A stretch of DNA of 64,000 bases. Source: DAHUXD01 sp963736455. GTDB taxonomy: Bacteria > Acidobacteriota > Thermoanaerobaculia > UBA5066 > Gp7-AA6. Positions 26,152-36,606 of the stretch are shown piece after piece (within the stretch, counting starts at the first letter, position 1; every line of letters begins with the position of its first letter). The translations under genes and the position numbers were made by a program. The DNA lies in assembly GCA_963736455.1 (NCBI GenBank), contig CAVTON010000001.1, positions 2,480,001 to 2,544,000 on the forward strand, written 5' to 3'. The notes beneath the pieces are model-generated. The model saw only the letters and a list, made by a program, of their open reading frames with translations, was not told where the DNA came from and made no database searches.

Positions 26152-29100
26152 ACCTTTCCGAGATTTTCATCCGGCGCCCCGTCACGACGACGCTCGTCAT
26201 GGCGGGCATCCTCATCTTCGGCCTCATGGGCTATCGCCTGCTGCCCGTGTCGGACCTCCCCAACGTCGACTTTCCGACGATCCAGGTCGCCGCGGCGCTG
26301 CCCGGGGCCTCTCCCGAGACGATGGCTTCCTCGGTCGCCACCCCGCTCGAGCGCCAGTTCTCCACGATCGCGGGACTCGACAACATGAACTCGACGAGCA
26401 CGCAGGGCTCGACGCAGATCATTCTCCAGTTCAATCTCTCCCGTAACCTCGACGGGGCGGCCCTGGACGTCCAGTCGGCGATCTCCGCCGCGGCGCGGCA
26501 GCTGCCCCCGAACATGCCCGCGCCGCCGTCGTTCCAGAAGGTCAATCCGGCCGACCAGCCGGTCCTCTACCTCACCCTGACGTCCGCGCAGCTGCCGCTC
26601 TCGCAGCTCGACGACTATGGCGAGACGATGATGGCCCAGCGCATCTCGACCGTCTCGGGAGTCGCCCAGGTGCAGGTGTACGGACCGCAGAAGTTCGCCG
26701 TGCGGGTGCAGCTCGATCCCCGCCAGCTCGCGAGCCGGGGAATGGGGATCGACGAGGTCTCGGCCGCCGTCCAGAACGCGAACGTGAACCTGCCGACCGG
26801 CATCCTCTACGGGCCGCTGACGTCCTTCACGGTGCAGGCCAACGGCCAGCTCCTCGACGCCGCGGCGTACCGGCCGGTCATCGTCGCATATCGCAACGGA
26901 TCGCCCGTCCGCATCGCGGACATCGGGGACGTAATCGACGGGGTCGAGAACGACAAGACGGCCGCCTGGTACAACGACGAGCGCTCGATCTCGCTCGCGA
27001 TTTTCAAGCAGCCGGGCACCAACACGGTCGCGGTCGCCGAGGCCGTTCGCCGGCTCCTGCCGACTTTTCAGAAGCAGCTCCCGGCTTCGGCCACGCTCCA
27101 CGTCCTGTACGACCGGTCGACGTCGATCCGCGACTCGGTCAACGACGTCCGGTTCACGCTGCTCCTGACGCTCGCCCTCGTCGTTCTCGTCATCTTCCTC
27201 TTCCTGCGCAATCTGTCCGCGACCATCATCCCGAGCCTCGCCCTGCCCTTCTCGATCGTCGGCACGTTCGCCGTCATGTACGTCCTCGGCTACACCCTCG
27301 ACAACCTTTCGCTGATGGCGCTGACGCTGTCCGTCGGATTCGTCGTCGACGACGCCATCGTCATGCTCGAAAACATCGTCCGCCACATCGAGCACGGCGA
27401 GAAGGTCTTCGAGGCGGCCCTGAAGGGGTCGAAGGAGATCGGGTTCACGATCCTGTCGATGACGATCTCTCTGGCCGCGGTCTTCATCCCCGTTCTCTTC
27501 ATGGGAGGAGTCATCGGCCGGCTCTTCCGCGAGTTCGCGGTCACGATCGGGTGCGCGATCCTGGTCTCGGGATTCGTCTCGCTCACGCTGACCCCGATGC
27601 TCTGCAGCCGATTCCTCAAGGCCGAGGGCCAGGCGAAGCACGGGCCGGTGTACCAGTGGAGCGAAAGAGGCTTCGACGCCATGCTCCGGCTCTACGAGCG
27701 GACGCTCAAGCCGGTCATCGCCCGGCCGCGGCAGACCCTCGTGTTTTCGGCGCTCGTTCTCGTGGCGACGGGCTGGCTCTTCGTGAAGATCCCGAAGGGG
27801 TTTCTCCCGACGGAGGACCAGGGACTCGTTTTCGGATTCACGGAGGGCGCCCAGGGAATCGGTTTCCCGGCGATGAAGGAGAAGCAGCAGCAGGTCGCGG
27901 CGATCGTGCGTTCGGACCCGGACGTGGCGAACCTGCTCTCGAGCTGCGGACCGCGGGGCAGCGTCAGCGTCGGCAACTCGGGCATCGTGCTCGCGCAGTT
28001 GAAGCCCCTGTCGGAGCGCCGGCGCTCGGCCGACGACATCATCCAGGACCTGAGGCCGAAGCTCGCGAGGATTCCGGGCATCCGCACGTACCTGCAGATT
28101 CCGCCGCCGATCCGACTCGGCGGCTCGCTGACGAAGAGCCAGTATCAGTACACCCTGCAGGACACGGATACGGCCGAGCTGTACAAGTTTGCCCCGCTGC
28201 TCGAGCAGAAGATGCGGAGCCTGCCCGGCCTCCAGGACGTGACGAGCGACCTGCAGATCTCGAATCCCCAGGTCTCGATCGAGATCCATCGCGACCGCGC
28301 GGCCGCGCTCGGCATCTCGACGCAGAAGATCGAGGACGCGCTCTACACGGCGTACGGCACCCGGCAGATCTCGACGATCTACACGTCCACCAACGAGTAC
28401 CAGGTCATCATGGAGCTCGCTCCCGAGTTCCAGGGGACCGCAAGCGCGATCTCCATGCTCTACGTGCGTTCCGCGGGCGGCCAGCTCGTTCCCCTGTCGT
28501 CGCTGGCGACGATCACGCAGAACACGGGGCCGCTCGCCGTCACGCATCAGGGCCAGCTCCCGGCGGTTTCGATCTCCTTCAACCTGAAGCCCGGCGTCTC
28601 GCTCGGCGAGGCCGTGGCGGCCGTCGACAAGGTCGCTCGCCAGATGCTTCCTTCGACGATCCAGACGAGCTTCCAGGGAACCGCCCAGGCGTTCCAGAGC
28701 TCGCTGCAGGGCCTGGGTCTTCTGCTCATCGTCGCGATCGTCGTGATCTACATGGTGCTCGGCATCCTCTACGAGAGCTTCATTCACCCGATCACGATCC
28801 TGACGGCGCTGCCCTTCGCGGGCTTCGGCGCCCTCGTGACGTTGATGCTGTTCCGGACCGAGCTGTCGATCTACGCCTTCGTCGGCATCATCATGCTCGT
28901 CGGCCTCGTCAAGAAGAACGGCATCATGATGGTCGATTTCGCGATCGAGGCCGAGAAGGCGGGCAAGAACGCGCCGGAGGCGATCTACGAGGCGTGCGTC
29001 GTGCGCTTCCGGCCGATCATGATGACGACGATGGCGGCCCTCATGGGCACGCTCCCGATCGCCATGGGAATCGGCGCCGGCGCGGAGTCGCGCCGCCCTC

Positions 29101-29273
29101 TCGGTCTCGCGGTCGTCGGCGGCCTTCTCTTCTCGCAGCTCATCACGCTCTATGTGACGCCGGTCTTCTACATCTACATGGACCGGCTGGCCCGGCGCTT
29201 CGGCAAGCGCAAGAAGCGCAAGACGAAGCCGGAGCCGGTGGGCCTGCCCGCCGACGTCCCCGCCGCGATCTGA
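26148..29273 (+). CDS. RND multidrug efflux inner-membrane pump (HAE1, MdtB/AcrB-like)
   Basis: The 1041-residue pump has twelve helices and two large periplasmic loops. The proton-relay Asp pair lies in GFVVDDAIVMLENIVRHIE (helix 4, about residues 399-417), and the helix-10 Lys in LVGLVKKNGIMMVDF. The N-terminus (MNLSEIFIRRPVTTTLVMAGILIFG) and NVDFPTIQV follow the HAE1 pattern, closest by eye to MdtB/MdtC-type pumps. It ends the TetR-OMF-MFP-RND operon. Drug or bile-like substrates are typical of the family; the specific one is unknown. Confidence 0.93.
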   Translation: MNLSEIFIRRPVTTTLVMAGILIFGLMGYRLLPVSDLPNVDFPTIQVAAALPGASPETMASSVATPLERQFSTIAGLDNMNSTSTQGSTQIILQFNLSRNLDGAALDVQSAISAAARQLPPNMPAPPSFQKVNPADQPVLYLTLTSAQLPLSQLDDYGETMMAQRISTVSGVAQVQVYGPQKFAVRVQLDPRQLASRGMGIDEVSAAVQNANVNLPTGILYGPLTSFTVQANGQLLDAAAYRPVIVAYRNGSPVRIADIGDVIDGVENDKTAAWYNDERSISLAIFKQPGTNTVAVAEAVRRLLPTFQKQLPASATLHVLYDRSTSIRDSVNDVRFTLLLTLALVVLVIFLFLRNLSATIIPSLALPFSIVGTFAVMYVLGYTLDNLSLMALTLSVGFVVDDAIVMLENIVRHIEHGEKVFEAALKGSKEIGFTILSMTISLAAVFIPVLFMGGVIGRLFREFAVTIGCAILVSGFVSLTLTPMLCSRFLKAEGQAKHGPVYQWSERGFDAMLRLYERTLKPVIARPRQTLVFSALVLVATGWLFVKIPKGFLPTEDQGLVFGFTEGAQGIGFPAMKEKQQQVAAIVRSDPDVANLLSSCGPRGSVSVGNSGIVLAQLKPLSERRRSADDIIQDLRPKLARIPGIRTYLQIPPPIRLGGSLTKSQYQYTLQDTDTAELYKFAPLLEQKMRSLPGLQDVTSDLQISNPQVSIEIHRDRAAALGISTQKIEDALYTAYGTRQISTIYTSTNEYQVIMELAPEFQGTASAISMLYVRSAGGQLVPLSSLATITQNTGPLAVTHQGQLPAVSISFNLKPGVSLGEAVAAVDKVARQMLPSTIQTSFQGTAQAFQSSLQGLGLLLIVAIVVIYMVLGILYESFIHPITILTALPFAGFGALVTLMLFRTELSIYAFVGIIMLVGLVKKNGIMMVDFAIEAEKAGKNAPEAIYEACVVRFRPIMMTTMAALMGTLPIAMGIGAGAESRRPLGLAVVGGLLFSQLITLYVTPVFYIYMDRLARRFGKRKKRKTKPEPVGLPADVPAAI

Positions 29274-29324
29274 CGAGCGGAGGCCGCCCGGGAGGACCGG
29301 ACTCGCGCGCGTCGCGGGAAGGGC

Positions 29325-30665
29325 CTACGCCTTCGCCGCCCGGCCGTTGACCTGAAACGCCGGCCGGCCGAGCAGATAGCCCTGTCCGAACTCGACGCCG
29401 AGATCCACGAGCGTCTTGCGCTCGGCCTCGACCTCGATTCCCTCCGCGACGAGCGTCGCGCCGATGCGTTTGCCGATCGCCTCGAGGCTCGCGATGATCT
29501 CGCGCTTGATGGGGTCGGCATGGATGTTGCGCACCAGCGAGTCGGCGACCTTGATGTAGTCGGGCTTCAGGTGGAGGATCGTCTCGAGCCCGGAGTAGCC
29601 CGATCCGGCGTCGTCGATCGCGATCTTCATGCGGGCGCGCCGAACGAGCGCCAGGACCTCCTGGAACGAGTCGTAGTCGCGGACCATCTCCTTCTCGGAG
29701 ATCTCGACCACGACGTCTCCGTGGCTGCGGTTGATCGACGCGAGGTTGCGGTCGTCGAGGAACACGGGATGCCTCAGGAGCATCGCCGAAGCGTTGACGA
29801 AGAGGCGCCGTTCCCCGACCGCGCGCGGCAGGTTGGCGAAGATGGTCTCGAGGCACAGGGTCTCGAGCTCGACGTCCATCTCGTTCTCGTGAGCCACCGC
29901 GAAGAGAACGGTCGGAGGCTCGAGGCTGGATCCCTGCGGTCCGCGGATGAGGGCCTCGTAGCCCATGATCGCGCCGTCGGGAAGGTGCCGGACGGGCTGA
30001 AAGGCGGGCCGGAGCTGCTTCTGGCCGATGATCGATTTCAGCCCCGAGAAGAGCTCCGCCTTTTCGCTCGTCTGCCGCTGCGTCACGATCTTGACGGCTT
30101 CCTGGAGCGTGCGCACGAGGTGTCGGGCGGGCCGGACGCGCGGGTTGTCCGCCGCGACGAGGCTCGAGGCGAGGATGTTGACGAAGTCCACCGCGGTGGT
30201 GGCCTCGAGCGTCTGGCGCAGCCGTCGGACGACGCTCGCGCGCAGGCGCGCGGCCTCCTCCTCGAGGCTGGCGGGGGCGCGGCCGCGGCCGGACGGCAGG
30301 TCGTAGAGGATGAAGAAGCCATCGGCTCCCGAGAACCGGATCGAGTGCACGAGCGGCGCGAGGCGCGAGGCGCGCACGTCGTCCTGAAGATTCTCGGAGA
30401 CGGCCGCGAGGACGCGGTCGTATTGCTCCCAGCCGAAGAGCTCCTCGAAACCGAAAAACTTTCCGACCTGGAGGTAGACGACCCCGAGGTTCTCGATCCG
30501 CCGATCCGCCTTTTCGGGATCGTCGAAGGGATGGATCGGAAGCTGCGTGACGGCGTCGAAGACGATGCGGTCGCGCCTCAGGTCGGCGAGGCTCTCGGGC
30601 GCGGCGTCCGGCGGCGCCGCGTCGAAAGCCGCTTCGGGCTCGGGGGTGAGGCGTCTCGCCTTCAT
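29325..30665 (-). CDS. EAL-domain c-di-GMP phosphodiesterase with degenerate GGDEF
   Basis: The 446-residue protein has an N-terminal GGDEF-like domain (about 30-190) in which the signature is SGADGF, so cyclase activity is not expected. The C-terminal EAL domain (about 200-440) keeps the catalytic set: GYEALIRG, Asn in LFVNAS, Glu in VVEISEKE, Asp pair in IAIDDAGSGYSGL, Lys in DYIKVADSLV, Glu in LVAEGIE, and Gln in GQGYLLGRP. It should hydrolyse c-di-GMP in the cytoplasm. The ATG at 30665 overlaps the stop of the upstream receiver gene, so histidine kinase, receiver and EAL protein form one operon. Confidence 0.88.
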   Translation of the reverse strand: MKARRLTPEPEAAFDAAPPDAAPESLADLRRDRIVFDAVTQLPIHPFDDPEKADRRIENLGVVYLQVGKFFGFEELFGWEQYDRVLAAVSENLQDDVRASRLAPLVHSIRFSGADGFFILYDLPSGRGRAPASLEEEAARLRASVVRRLRQTLEATTAVDFVNILASSLVAADNPRVRPARHLVRTLQEAVKIVTQRQTSEKAELFSGLKSIIGQKQLRPAFQPVRHLPDGAIMGYEALIRGPQGSSLEPPTVLFAVAHENEMDVELETLCLETIFANLPRAVGERRLFVNASAMLLRHPVFLDDRNLASINRSHGDVVVEISEKEMVRDYDSFQEVLALVRRARMKIAIDDAGSGYSGLETILHLKPDYIKVADSLVRNIHADPIKREIIASLEAIGKRIGATLVAEGIEVEAERKTLVDLGVEFGQGYLLGRPAFQVNGRAAKA

Positions 30666-31048
30666 CCTTCCTCCATCGCTTGGGGTTCGGGGACGAGGGC
30701 ATGCACCTTGCGGCGGAGGTCGTCGGCCCCGAAGGGCTTGGCGAGGAAATCCGAGCCGCCGAGCTGCATGGCCGTGATCCGGTCCTTGACCTCGGTGCGC
30801 CCGGTCAGGAACAACACGGGGATCTCGCGCGTCGCGGACTGGCGGCGCAGGATCGCGCAGAACTCCCATCCCGTCATGCCGGGCATGTTCACGTCGAGGA
30901 TCACGAGATCCGGCGCGTCGCGGATGGTGTCGACGAGGGCCGCGCGCGGATCGGGCGGGCAGTCGACGGAGAAGCCCTCGGGAACGAGGATCTCCCGCAC
31001 GGCGGAGGCGATGACCCGATCGTCGTCCACGACCACGATGCGCTTCAC
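30662..31048 (-). CDS. Single-domain response regulator (receiver)
   Basis: The 128-residue CheY-like receiver starts with KRIVVVDDDRVI (acidic pocket). The phosphoacceptor Asp is in DLVILDVNMPGMTGWEF near residue 53, Thr in VLFLTGRTE, and Lys in DFLAKPFG, so the conserved residues are complete. There is no output domain. The GTG start at 31048 overlaps the histidine kinase stop, and the stop overlaps the EAL start. The likely chain is histidine kinase to receiver, which then controls the EAL protein by protein contact. Confidence 0.88.
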   Translation of the reverse strand: MKRIVVVDDDRVIASAVREILVPEGFSVDCPPDPRAALVDTIRDAPDLVILDVNMPGMTGWEFCAILRRQSATREIPVLFLTGRTEVKDRITAMQLGGSDFLAKPFGADDLRRKVHALVPEPQAMEEG

Positions 31049-32319
31049 CGGCTGCTCCGTTGATAGGGCAGCATGATGGTCACCTCGGAGCCGTAGCCCG
31101 CCTCGCTCGAGAGCGAGATCTTGCCGCCGTTCGACTCGAGGATCTCCTTCGTGACCGCGAGCCCGAGTCCCTTGCCGCGCGTTCCGGAAGCGACGGCGCC
31201 CGCGCCGCGGAAGGCATAGTCGAACGCGCGTGCCCGTTCCTCGGGGCTCATTCCCATACCGGTGTCCTTGACGACGACGAAAGCCTGGGAGCCGGCGGAA
31301 CCCGCGCGGATTCGCACCTCGCCGCCCTCCGGAGTGTACTTGATGGCGTTGTCGAGGACGTTGCGAAAGGCGCGCTGCAGCGCGACCGGATCCGCCACGA
31401 CCGGAAGCTGGGGCCGCTCCGCGATGAACTCGATGCGAATGCGGCCTCCGTGCGCGAGACGGTACGCGGTCGCGAGGGAGCCGAGGATCTCGACGAGGTC
31501 GGCGTTCGACGGCTTCTCGATGCGCTCGAGCGGCTCCGGAGAGGGTTCCGCCGCGTTCACCGGAGTTCCCACCAGCCGCTCGGCGAGCTCGATCTCGCGG
31601 GTCAGGTTGCCGAGATAGTCCGGGTTCGGCAGCTCGCCGCGCCGGGCGGCCTCCTGGATGAGGTCCGTATAGACCCGGATGACCGACAGCGGCGAGCGCA
31701 GGTCGTGGAGGAGCTCGGCGTCCCGGTCGCGCGCGGGCTCGGCCGGCGCGGCGGGATGCGGTGCGGTCGCTGCCGCAGACGGCGAGGTCGCCGGCGGATT
31801 CCCGGCCGCGTTGGCCGGCTCGACGAGGCGCTCGGAGGCGGGCGAGGCCTCCGCGATCTCGAGCGCGACGAGAAAGGCGGGCGCCGCGAGCGCGACCGCG
31901 ACGACCGGGAAGAGGTGCGCCGGCCCCGACAGCGGCACGTGGCCGAGCGTCACGAGCGCCGCGCATCCCAGCAGCGCTGCGGCCGCGAAGAACCGCGCCG
32001 CGGGCTTGCCCTCGGCATGCCACGAAAGCGCGACCCCCGCCGGGAGCAGCAGGGCATAGGGAGAGAGCGCTCCTCCGGTCAGCGACATGGCGCAGAAGAG
32101 CAGCGCCAGGTCCACGACGAGCGCCAGCGGCCCCGCGAAGACCCCGAGGGAGGCTCTGACGCTCGGGCGCGTCAGGACGACGAAGGAGCCCAGGGCTCCT
32201 CCCATCGCGAGCGCCAGGAGCCTCGGATCACCGAGGCCGAGTGCGATCGCGATCAGCGTGAAGAGGGTGAAGAGACCGGAGGCGGCGGCGCGATGAGCGG
32301 TGAAAGCGGGCCGCCTCAC
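31045..32319 (-). CDS. Membrane sensor histidine kinase
   Basis: The 424-residue kinase has an N-terminal domain of about six helices (residues 12-165) with almost no periplasmic domain, then a Pro/Ala-rich linker. The HisKA helix has phospho-His in ELLHDLRSPLSVI (about residue 210). The HATPase domain has N box FRNVLDNAIKYTP, G1 VKDTGMGMS and G2 GTRGKGLGLAV. All catalytic features are intact. The signal may be sensed in the membrane itself. It leads the operon with receiver and EAL genes downstream. Confidence 0.88.
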   Translation of the reverse strand: MRRPAFTAHRAAASGLFTLFTLIAIALGLGDPRLLALAMGGALGSFVVLTRPSVRASLGVFAGPLALVVDLALLFCAMSLTGGALSPYALLLPAGVALSWHAEGKPAARFFAAAALLGCAALVTLGHVPLSGPAHLFPVVAVALAAPAFLVALEIAEASPASERLVEPANAAGNPPATSPSAAATAPHPAAPAEPARDRDAELLHDLRSPLSVIRVYTDLIQEAARRGELPNPDYLGNLTREIELAERLVGTPVNAAEPSPEPLERIEKPSNADLVEILGSLATAYRLAHGGRIRIEFIAERPQLPVVADPVALQRAFRNVLDNAIKYTPEGGEVRIRAGSAGSQAFVVVKDTGMGMSPEERARAFDYAFRGAGAVASGTRGKGLGLAVTKEILESNGGKISLSSEAGYGSEVTIMLPYQRSSR

Positions 32320-32355
32320 CCGCGGTCCCCGCGTCGGGCGAGCCCGGAGGCCGCC

Positions 32356-33456
32356 TCACGCATACGCGCAGCCCACGCGCACGGCGCCCCCGGGCAGGGG
32401 ATCCCAGTGCGTCGGACGGAGCCGGATCGCATGCTTCTCGGGATCGCGTTTCTGGCAGAGCTCGGCCTTCCAGCGCGGCGGCCACCGATCGCGGCGTTTC
32501 GCGCGAAACGCGAGACCGCCGTAGGACAGATCCACGACGGGCGCGATCCAGGCCGCGCCGCCCGATTTTTCCTCGACCCGCACGCTCATCTCCTCGGGCG
32601 CAAACCGCGGGTGGAGGCGCTGCGCGGCGGCGGCGAACGTGGACTGCGAGCGGCACTGATAGAGGCGCAGATCCGCGACCTTCAGGAGAAAGTCGGTGCT
32701 CTTGCCGTCGTGGGGGTAGGACGCGATTCCGTAGTGCAGGTCGAGGACGATGCCGCCGCGCGCCGGCAGCGCCGTCGCGGAGATCTTCTCGCGGATGCGC
32801 TCGGCCACCGAGAGCGCCGAGAACATGTCGGTGTTCGGCAGGACGAGCACGAACTCGTCGCCGCCCCAGCGGCATCCGGCGTCCACGGCCCGCAGCGACT
32901 CGCGGATCACGCGCGCGGTCCGCACGAGCACGCTGTCGCCGACCGGATGGCCGAGGCGGTCGTTGATGGCCTTGAAACCCTTCAGGTCCATGAGGACCAG
33001 GGAGACGATGCTCTCCGAGCGCTCCGCCCGCGAGACCTCCCGCGAGAGGTGATCGACGAGGAATCGCCGGTTGTAGAGGCCCGTCAGCGGATCCGTGATG
33101 GCATTGACGCGCAGCACCGCCAGGTCCGCCTCGGAGACCAGCCGCGGCTCCTTCAGCATCCCCTTCTGGCTGTGGAGGTAATGGAGCAGGACCGTCTGAA
33201 GGCCGAGCGGAGCGCCGAGCTTGTCGCGCAGGCCGGCGACGAGGCGCTCGATCTCGCCCCAGCGCTCGAGGGCTTCCTCGGCGTCGAACGGGATCCCGGT
33301 CCAGTCCGTCAGGAGCTGGCGCAGCACGTCGCCGCGTTCGCCGTTGTGGGCGGCGGAGTCGAGCGACTTCTGAAAGCGCGCGAGCGGGAAATCGCGCTGG
33401 CGGCCGAGGCGCGCGAGGCGGCCGATCCTGGCCCCCGGATCTTCGGATTCCCGCAT
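32356..33456 (-). CDS. GGDEF diguanylate cyclase with C-terminal PilZ-like domain
   Basis: From ATG 33456 the protein has 366 residues: an N-terminal helical region (1-115), a GGDEF domain (about 115-275), and a PilZ-like tail (about 285-366). The active site is canonical RWGGDEF, and an allosteric I-site RAVD sits exactly five residues before it. Both synthesis and product inhibition are therefore expected. The tail has IAPVVDLSYGGLAFRAKRR, the DxSxGG element of PilZ. A cyclase joined to a c-di-GMP receptor could act as a self-sensing unit. It lies next to an EAL operon on the same strand. Confidence 0.82.
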   Translation of the reverse strand: MRESEDPGARIGRLARLGRQRDFPLARFQKSLDSAAHNGERGDVLRQLLTDWTGIPFDAEEALERWGEIERLVAGLRDKLGAPLGLQTVLLHYLHSQKGMLKEPRLVSEADLAVLRVNAITDPLTGLYNRRFLVDHLSREVSRAERSESIVSLVLMDLKGFKAINDRLGHPVGDSVLVRTARVIRESLRAVDAGCRWGGDEFVLVLPNTDMFSALSVAERIREKISATALPARGGIVLDLHYGIASYPHDGKSTDFLLKVADLRLYQCRSQSTFAAAAQRLHPRFAPEEMSVRVEEKSGGAAWIAPVVDLSYGGLAFRAKRRDRWPPRWKAELCQKRDPEKHAIRLRPTHWDPLPGGAVRVGCAYA

Positions 33457-33494
33457 TCTTCTCACGCCCGCCGATACGCTCGCTTCGCGAGCGG

Positions 33495-33983
33495 CTACGC
33501 GTCCCTCGCCCGCCGCCGGCGCGGCGCCGCGGTCTCCGCGCGTTCGATCTCGCGCGAGAGCCGGGCGACGGCGCCCGCGGCCTCGGCCACGGCGTCGCCG
33601 AGCGAGCAGACCAGGACGAGCTGTCCATCCTGGAGCAGGTCCACGACTTCGCGGTCGGTCCGCGCCCAGAGCACGGCGGATCCGACGACGAGCAGCCGCG
33701 CCTGACCGAGGTCCGACTGCGGATCGAGCCTCGCCAGCGCCTCGGCGCACTTCCGGATGCGCGCGAGGCCGACGCCATTCGAGCGCAGCCGCGCCGCGAC
33801 GCGCAACCGGACGACGTCGGCGAAGGAATAGCGCCGCGCGGAGCCGTAGCCGCGGGCCCTCTCGAGCGAGGGACGCAGGAAGCCCTTCCTGTCCCAATGG
33901 TCGAGTTGCCTGGCCGAAAGGCCGGTCAGGCGCGCGGCTTCGGCCGTCGAAAAGCTCCGGGCAACGACACTCGTGAATTTCAT
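33495..33983 (-). CDS. MerR-family transcriptional regulator
   Basis: The 162-residue protein has a MerR-type winged helix in residues 10-75 (FSTAEAARLTGLSARQLDHWDRKGFLRPS...RRYSFADVVRLRVAARLRSNGVGLARIRK). A C-terminal domain of about 70 residues contains LVVGSAVLWARTDREVVDLLQDGQLVLVCSLGDAV, a pattern often found in MerR-like proteins of unknown effector. The final RRRR stretch is basic. It reads toward the GGDEF-PilZ gene 38 bases downstream and may be co-transcribed. Regulation targets are unknown. Confidence 0.75.
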   Translation of the reverse strand: MKFTSVVARSFSTAEAARLTGLSARQLDHWDRKGFLRPSLERARGYGSARRYSFADVVRLRVAARLRSNGVGLARIRKCAEALARLDPQSDLGQARLLVVGSAVLWARTDREVVDLLQDGQLVLVCSLGDAVAEAAGAVARLSREIERAETAAPRRRRARDA

Positions 33984-34072
33984 CGCTGTAATTCAAAAAT
34001 GTTAGCACAGACGGGCCGAAAAGCCGGCTCGGAAGGGGCGGGAGAGCCTCAGAATACGGGCCCGGAGGCGAC

Positions 34073-34807
34073 ATGAACGCAGCCGGACTCGTCCTCGCCC
34101 TTCACCTGGCTCTTCGGGTCTCGGCGTCCCCCGACCCCTCCGGGTACCTCTATCGGGCGACGCTCCTCCAGGCGGCCCCGGGCAAGCTCCTCGAGGTGAT
34201 CGATCTGTACAAGGCGGGTTGGCCCGGCCTCCGGGACAGTGGCGACTCGCCGCCGATCGCGATGCGGCACAGCCAGGGCGATCGCTGGGACCTGATGCTG
34301 CTCTTTCCGATGGGCAGCTGGGGCGAATACGACTCGGCGGACCGGATCGAGAAGCGGCGGCGCGCCCGGCAGGAGGCCGCGGCGGCCCTCGAGAAGCTCT
34401 CCGCCGACGTCGCGTGGCAGGAGGACGTGTTCGTCTACGGGCCGCCGCTCGCCGAGGTGCGCGGCGTTCTCGAGAAGGCCGGCTTTTTCCACATCGAGAT
34501 GTTCGAGGCGCTGCCGGGAAAGCAGAGGGGCCTTTACCAGCAGAGGGAGATGGAGAACGACTACTCGAAGAGGCTCGGCCTCCCTCAGAACTTCATCTTC
34601 GTCCGCGACTCCGGGGCGCCGTGGAGCCTCTTCACGATCGGCGCCTATCGCGATCTCAAGCACTACGCCGAGAGCGCGGACGTCCCCGAGGCGAAGTCTG
34701 AGGAGGCCGCGCGCGCCGCGGGCTTCGACGGCGCGAAGACGATCGGTCCCTATCTCCGGACGCTCATTGCGCTGCACCACGACACGCTCGCGGTGGCGAT
34801 CAGGTAG
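34073..34807 (+). CDS. Exported protein of unknown function, possible dimeric alpha-beta barrel repeat
   Basis: The 244-residue protein has a hydrophobic N-terminus (MNAAGLVLALHLALRVSAS) that fits a signal peptide, and a good GGAGG ribosome site. Two similar halves can be seen. Each begins with a strand and PGK motif (LLQAAPGKLLEVIDLY near 32 and EALPGKQRGLYQQREM near 146) and ends with a strand-rich segment (DLMLLFPMGSWGEY; SLFTIGAYRDLKHYAES). This suggests two ferredoxin-like domains in the NIPSNAP/dimeric-barrel style. No catalytic motif was recognised. A strong terminator follows. Confidence 0.6.
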   Translation: MNAAGLVLALHLALRVSASPDPSGYLYRATLLQAAPGKLLEVIDLYKAGWPGLRDSGDSPPIAMRHSQGDRWDLMLLFPMGSWGEYDSADRIEKRRRARQEAAAALEKLSADVAWQEDVFVYGPPLAEVRGVLEKAGFFHIEMFEALPGKQRGLYQQREMENDYSKRLGLPQNFIFVRDSGAPWSLFTIGAYRDLKHYAESADVPEAKSEEAARAAGFDGAKTIGPYLRTLIALHHDTLAVAIR

Positions 34808-34814
34808 CCCCCGC

Positions 34815-34846
34815 GAAAACGGCGGCTCGAGAGAGCCGCCGTTTTC
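34815..34846 (+). terminator. Strong intrinsic terminator
   Basis: A perfect 14-bp stem (GAAAACGGCGGCTC paired with GAGCCGCCGTTTTC) closes a GAGA loop, eight bases after the preceding stop codon. The stem has an A-run on one side and a U-run on the other, so it can terminate transcription in both directions between these convergent genes. Confidence 0.88.
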
Positions 34847-34871
34847 CTTCGGTAAGATCCGTGAAGTTCGT

Positions 34872-35075
34872 TCAGTCGAGCTGGAGATCGCAGGTGTCCG
34901 AGTCCGCGTGGGCCTCGCCGGGCTGAACCGGGGCCGTCGAGACCGAAGCCTTCGAGATTTCGGGAACCCGCGCGTCCACTCGAGGCGCTCCCGCGATTCC
35001 GAAAACACCCGCCAGAACCAGAGCCGCCACCGCCGCCCACCAACCCACTTGCTTCATCGTCTTCTTCTCGTTCAT
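34872..35075 (-). CDS. Small secreted peptide
   Basis: This 67-residue frame has a perfect AGGAGG-type ribosome site about six bases before ATG 35075. A signal peptide (MNEKKTMKQVGWWAAVAALVLAGVFGIAGA) is followed by a short, acidic, Ser/Thr-rich mature part ending DTCDLQLD with a single Cys. It is bounded by a bidirectional terminator. No family recognised. The start signal and signal peptide support it as a real gene. Confidence 0.6.
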   Translation of the reverse strand: MNEKKTMKQVGWWAAVAALVLAGVFGIAGAPRVDARVPEISKASVSTAPVQPGEAHADSDTCDLQLD

Positions 35076-35224
35076 GACCTTCCTCCTTGGCGATCGGAGG
35101 TAAGGGCAATGCGCGGGCCAGAAAACGCGCGGGGCGCGCTTCGGCCAACGTCCTGGCTCTCAGCGGTTTGCCGCGAGGCTCGGGAGCGCGGCAGGCGCCC
35201 CGTCCACGTTCCGGTGTTCGAAAT

Positions 35225-36580
<1,356 letters not shown>

Positions 36581-36606
36581 GATCGAGGTCCCCCGAAGGG
36601 GCGATT

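Noticed and set aside
25953..28787. A 944-codon reverse frame inside the RND pump gene
   Set aside because: Antisense shadow of a well-defined transporter; composition dominated by Arg, Glu and Asp without any recognisable fold.
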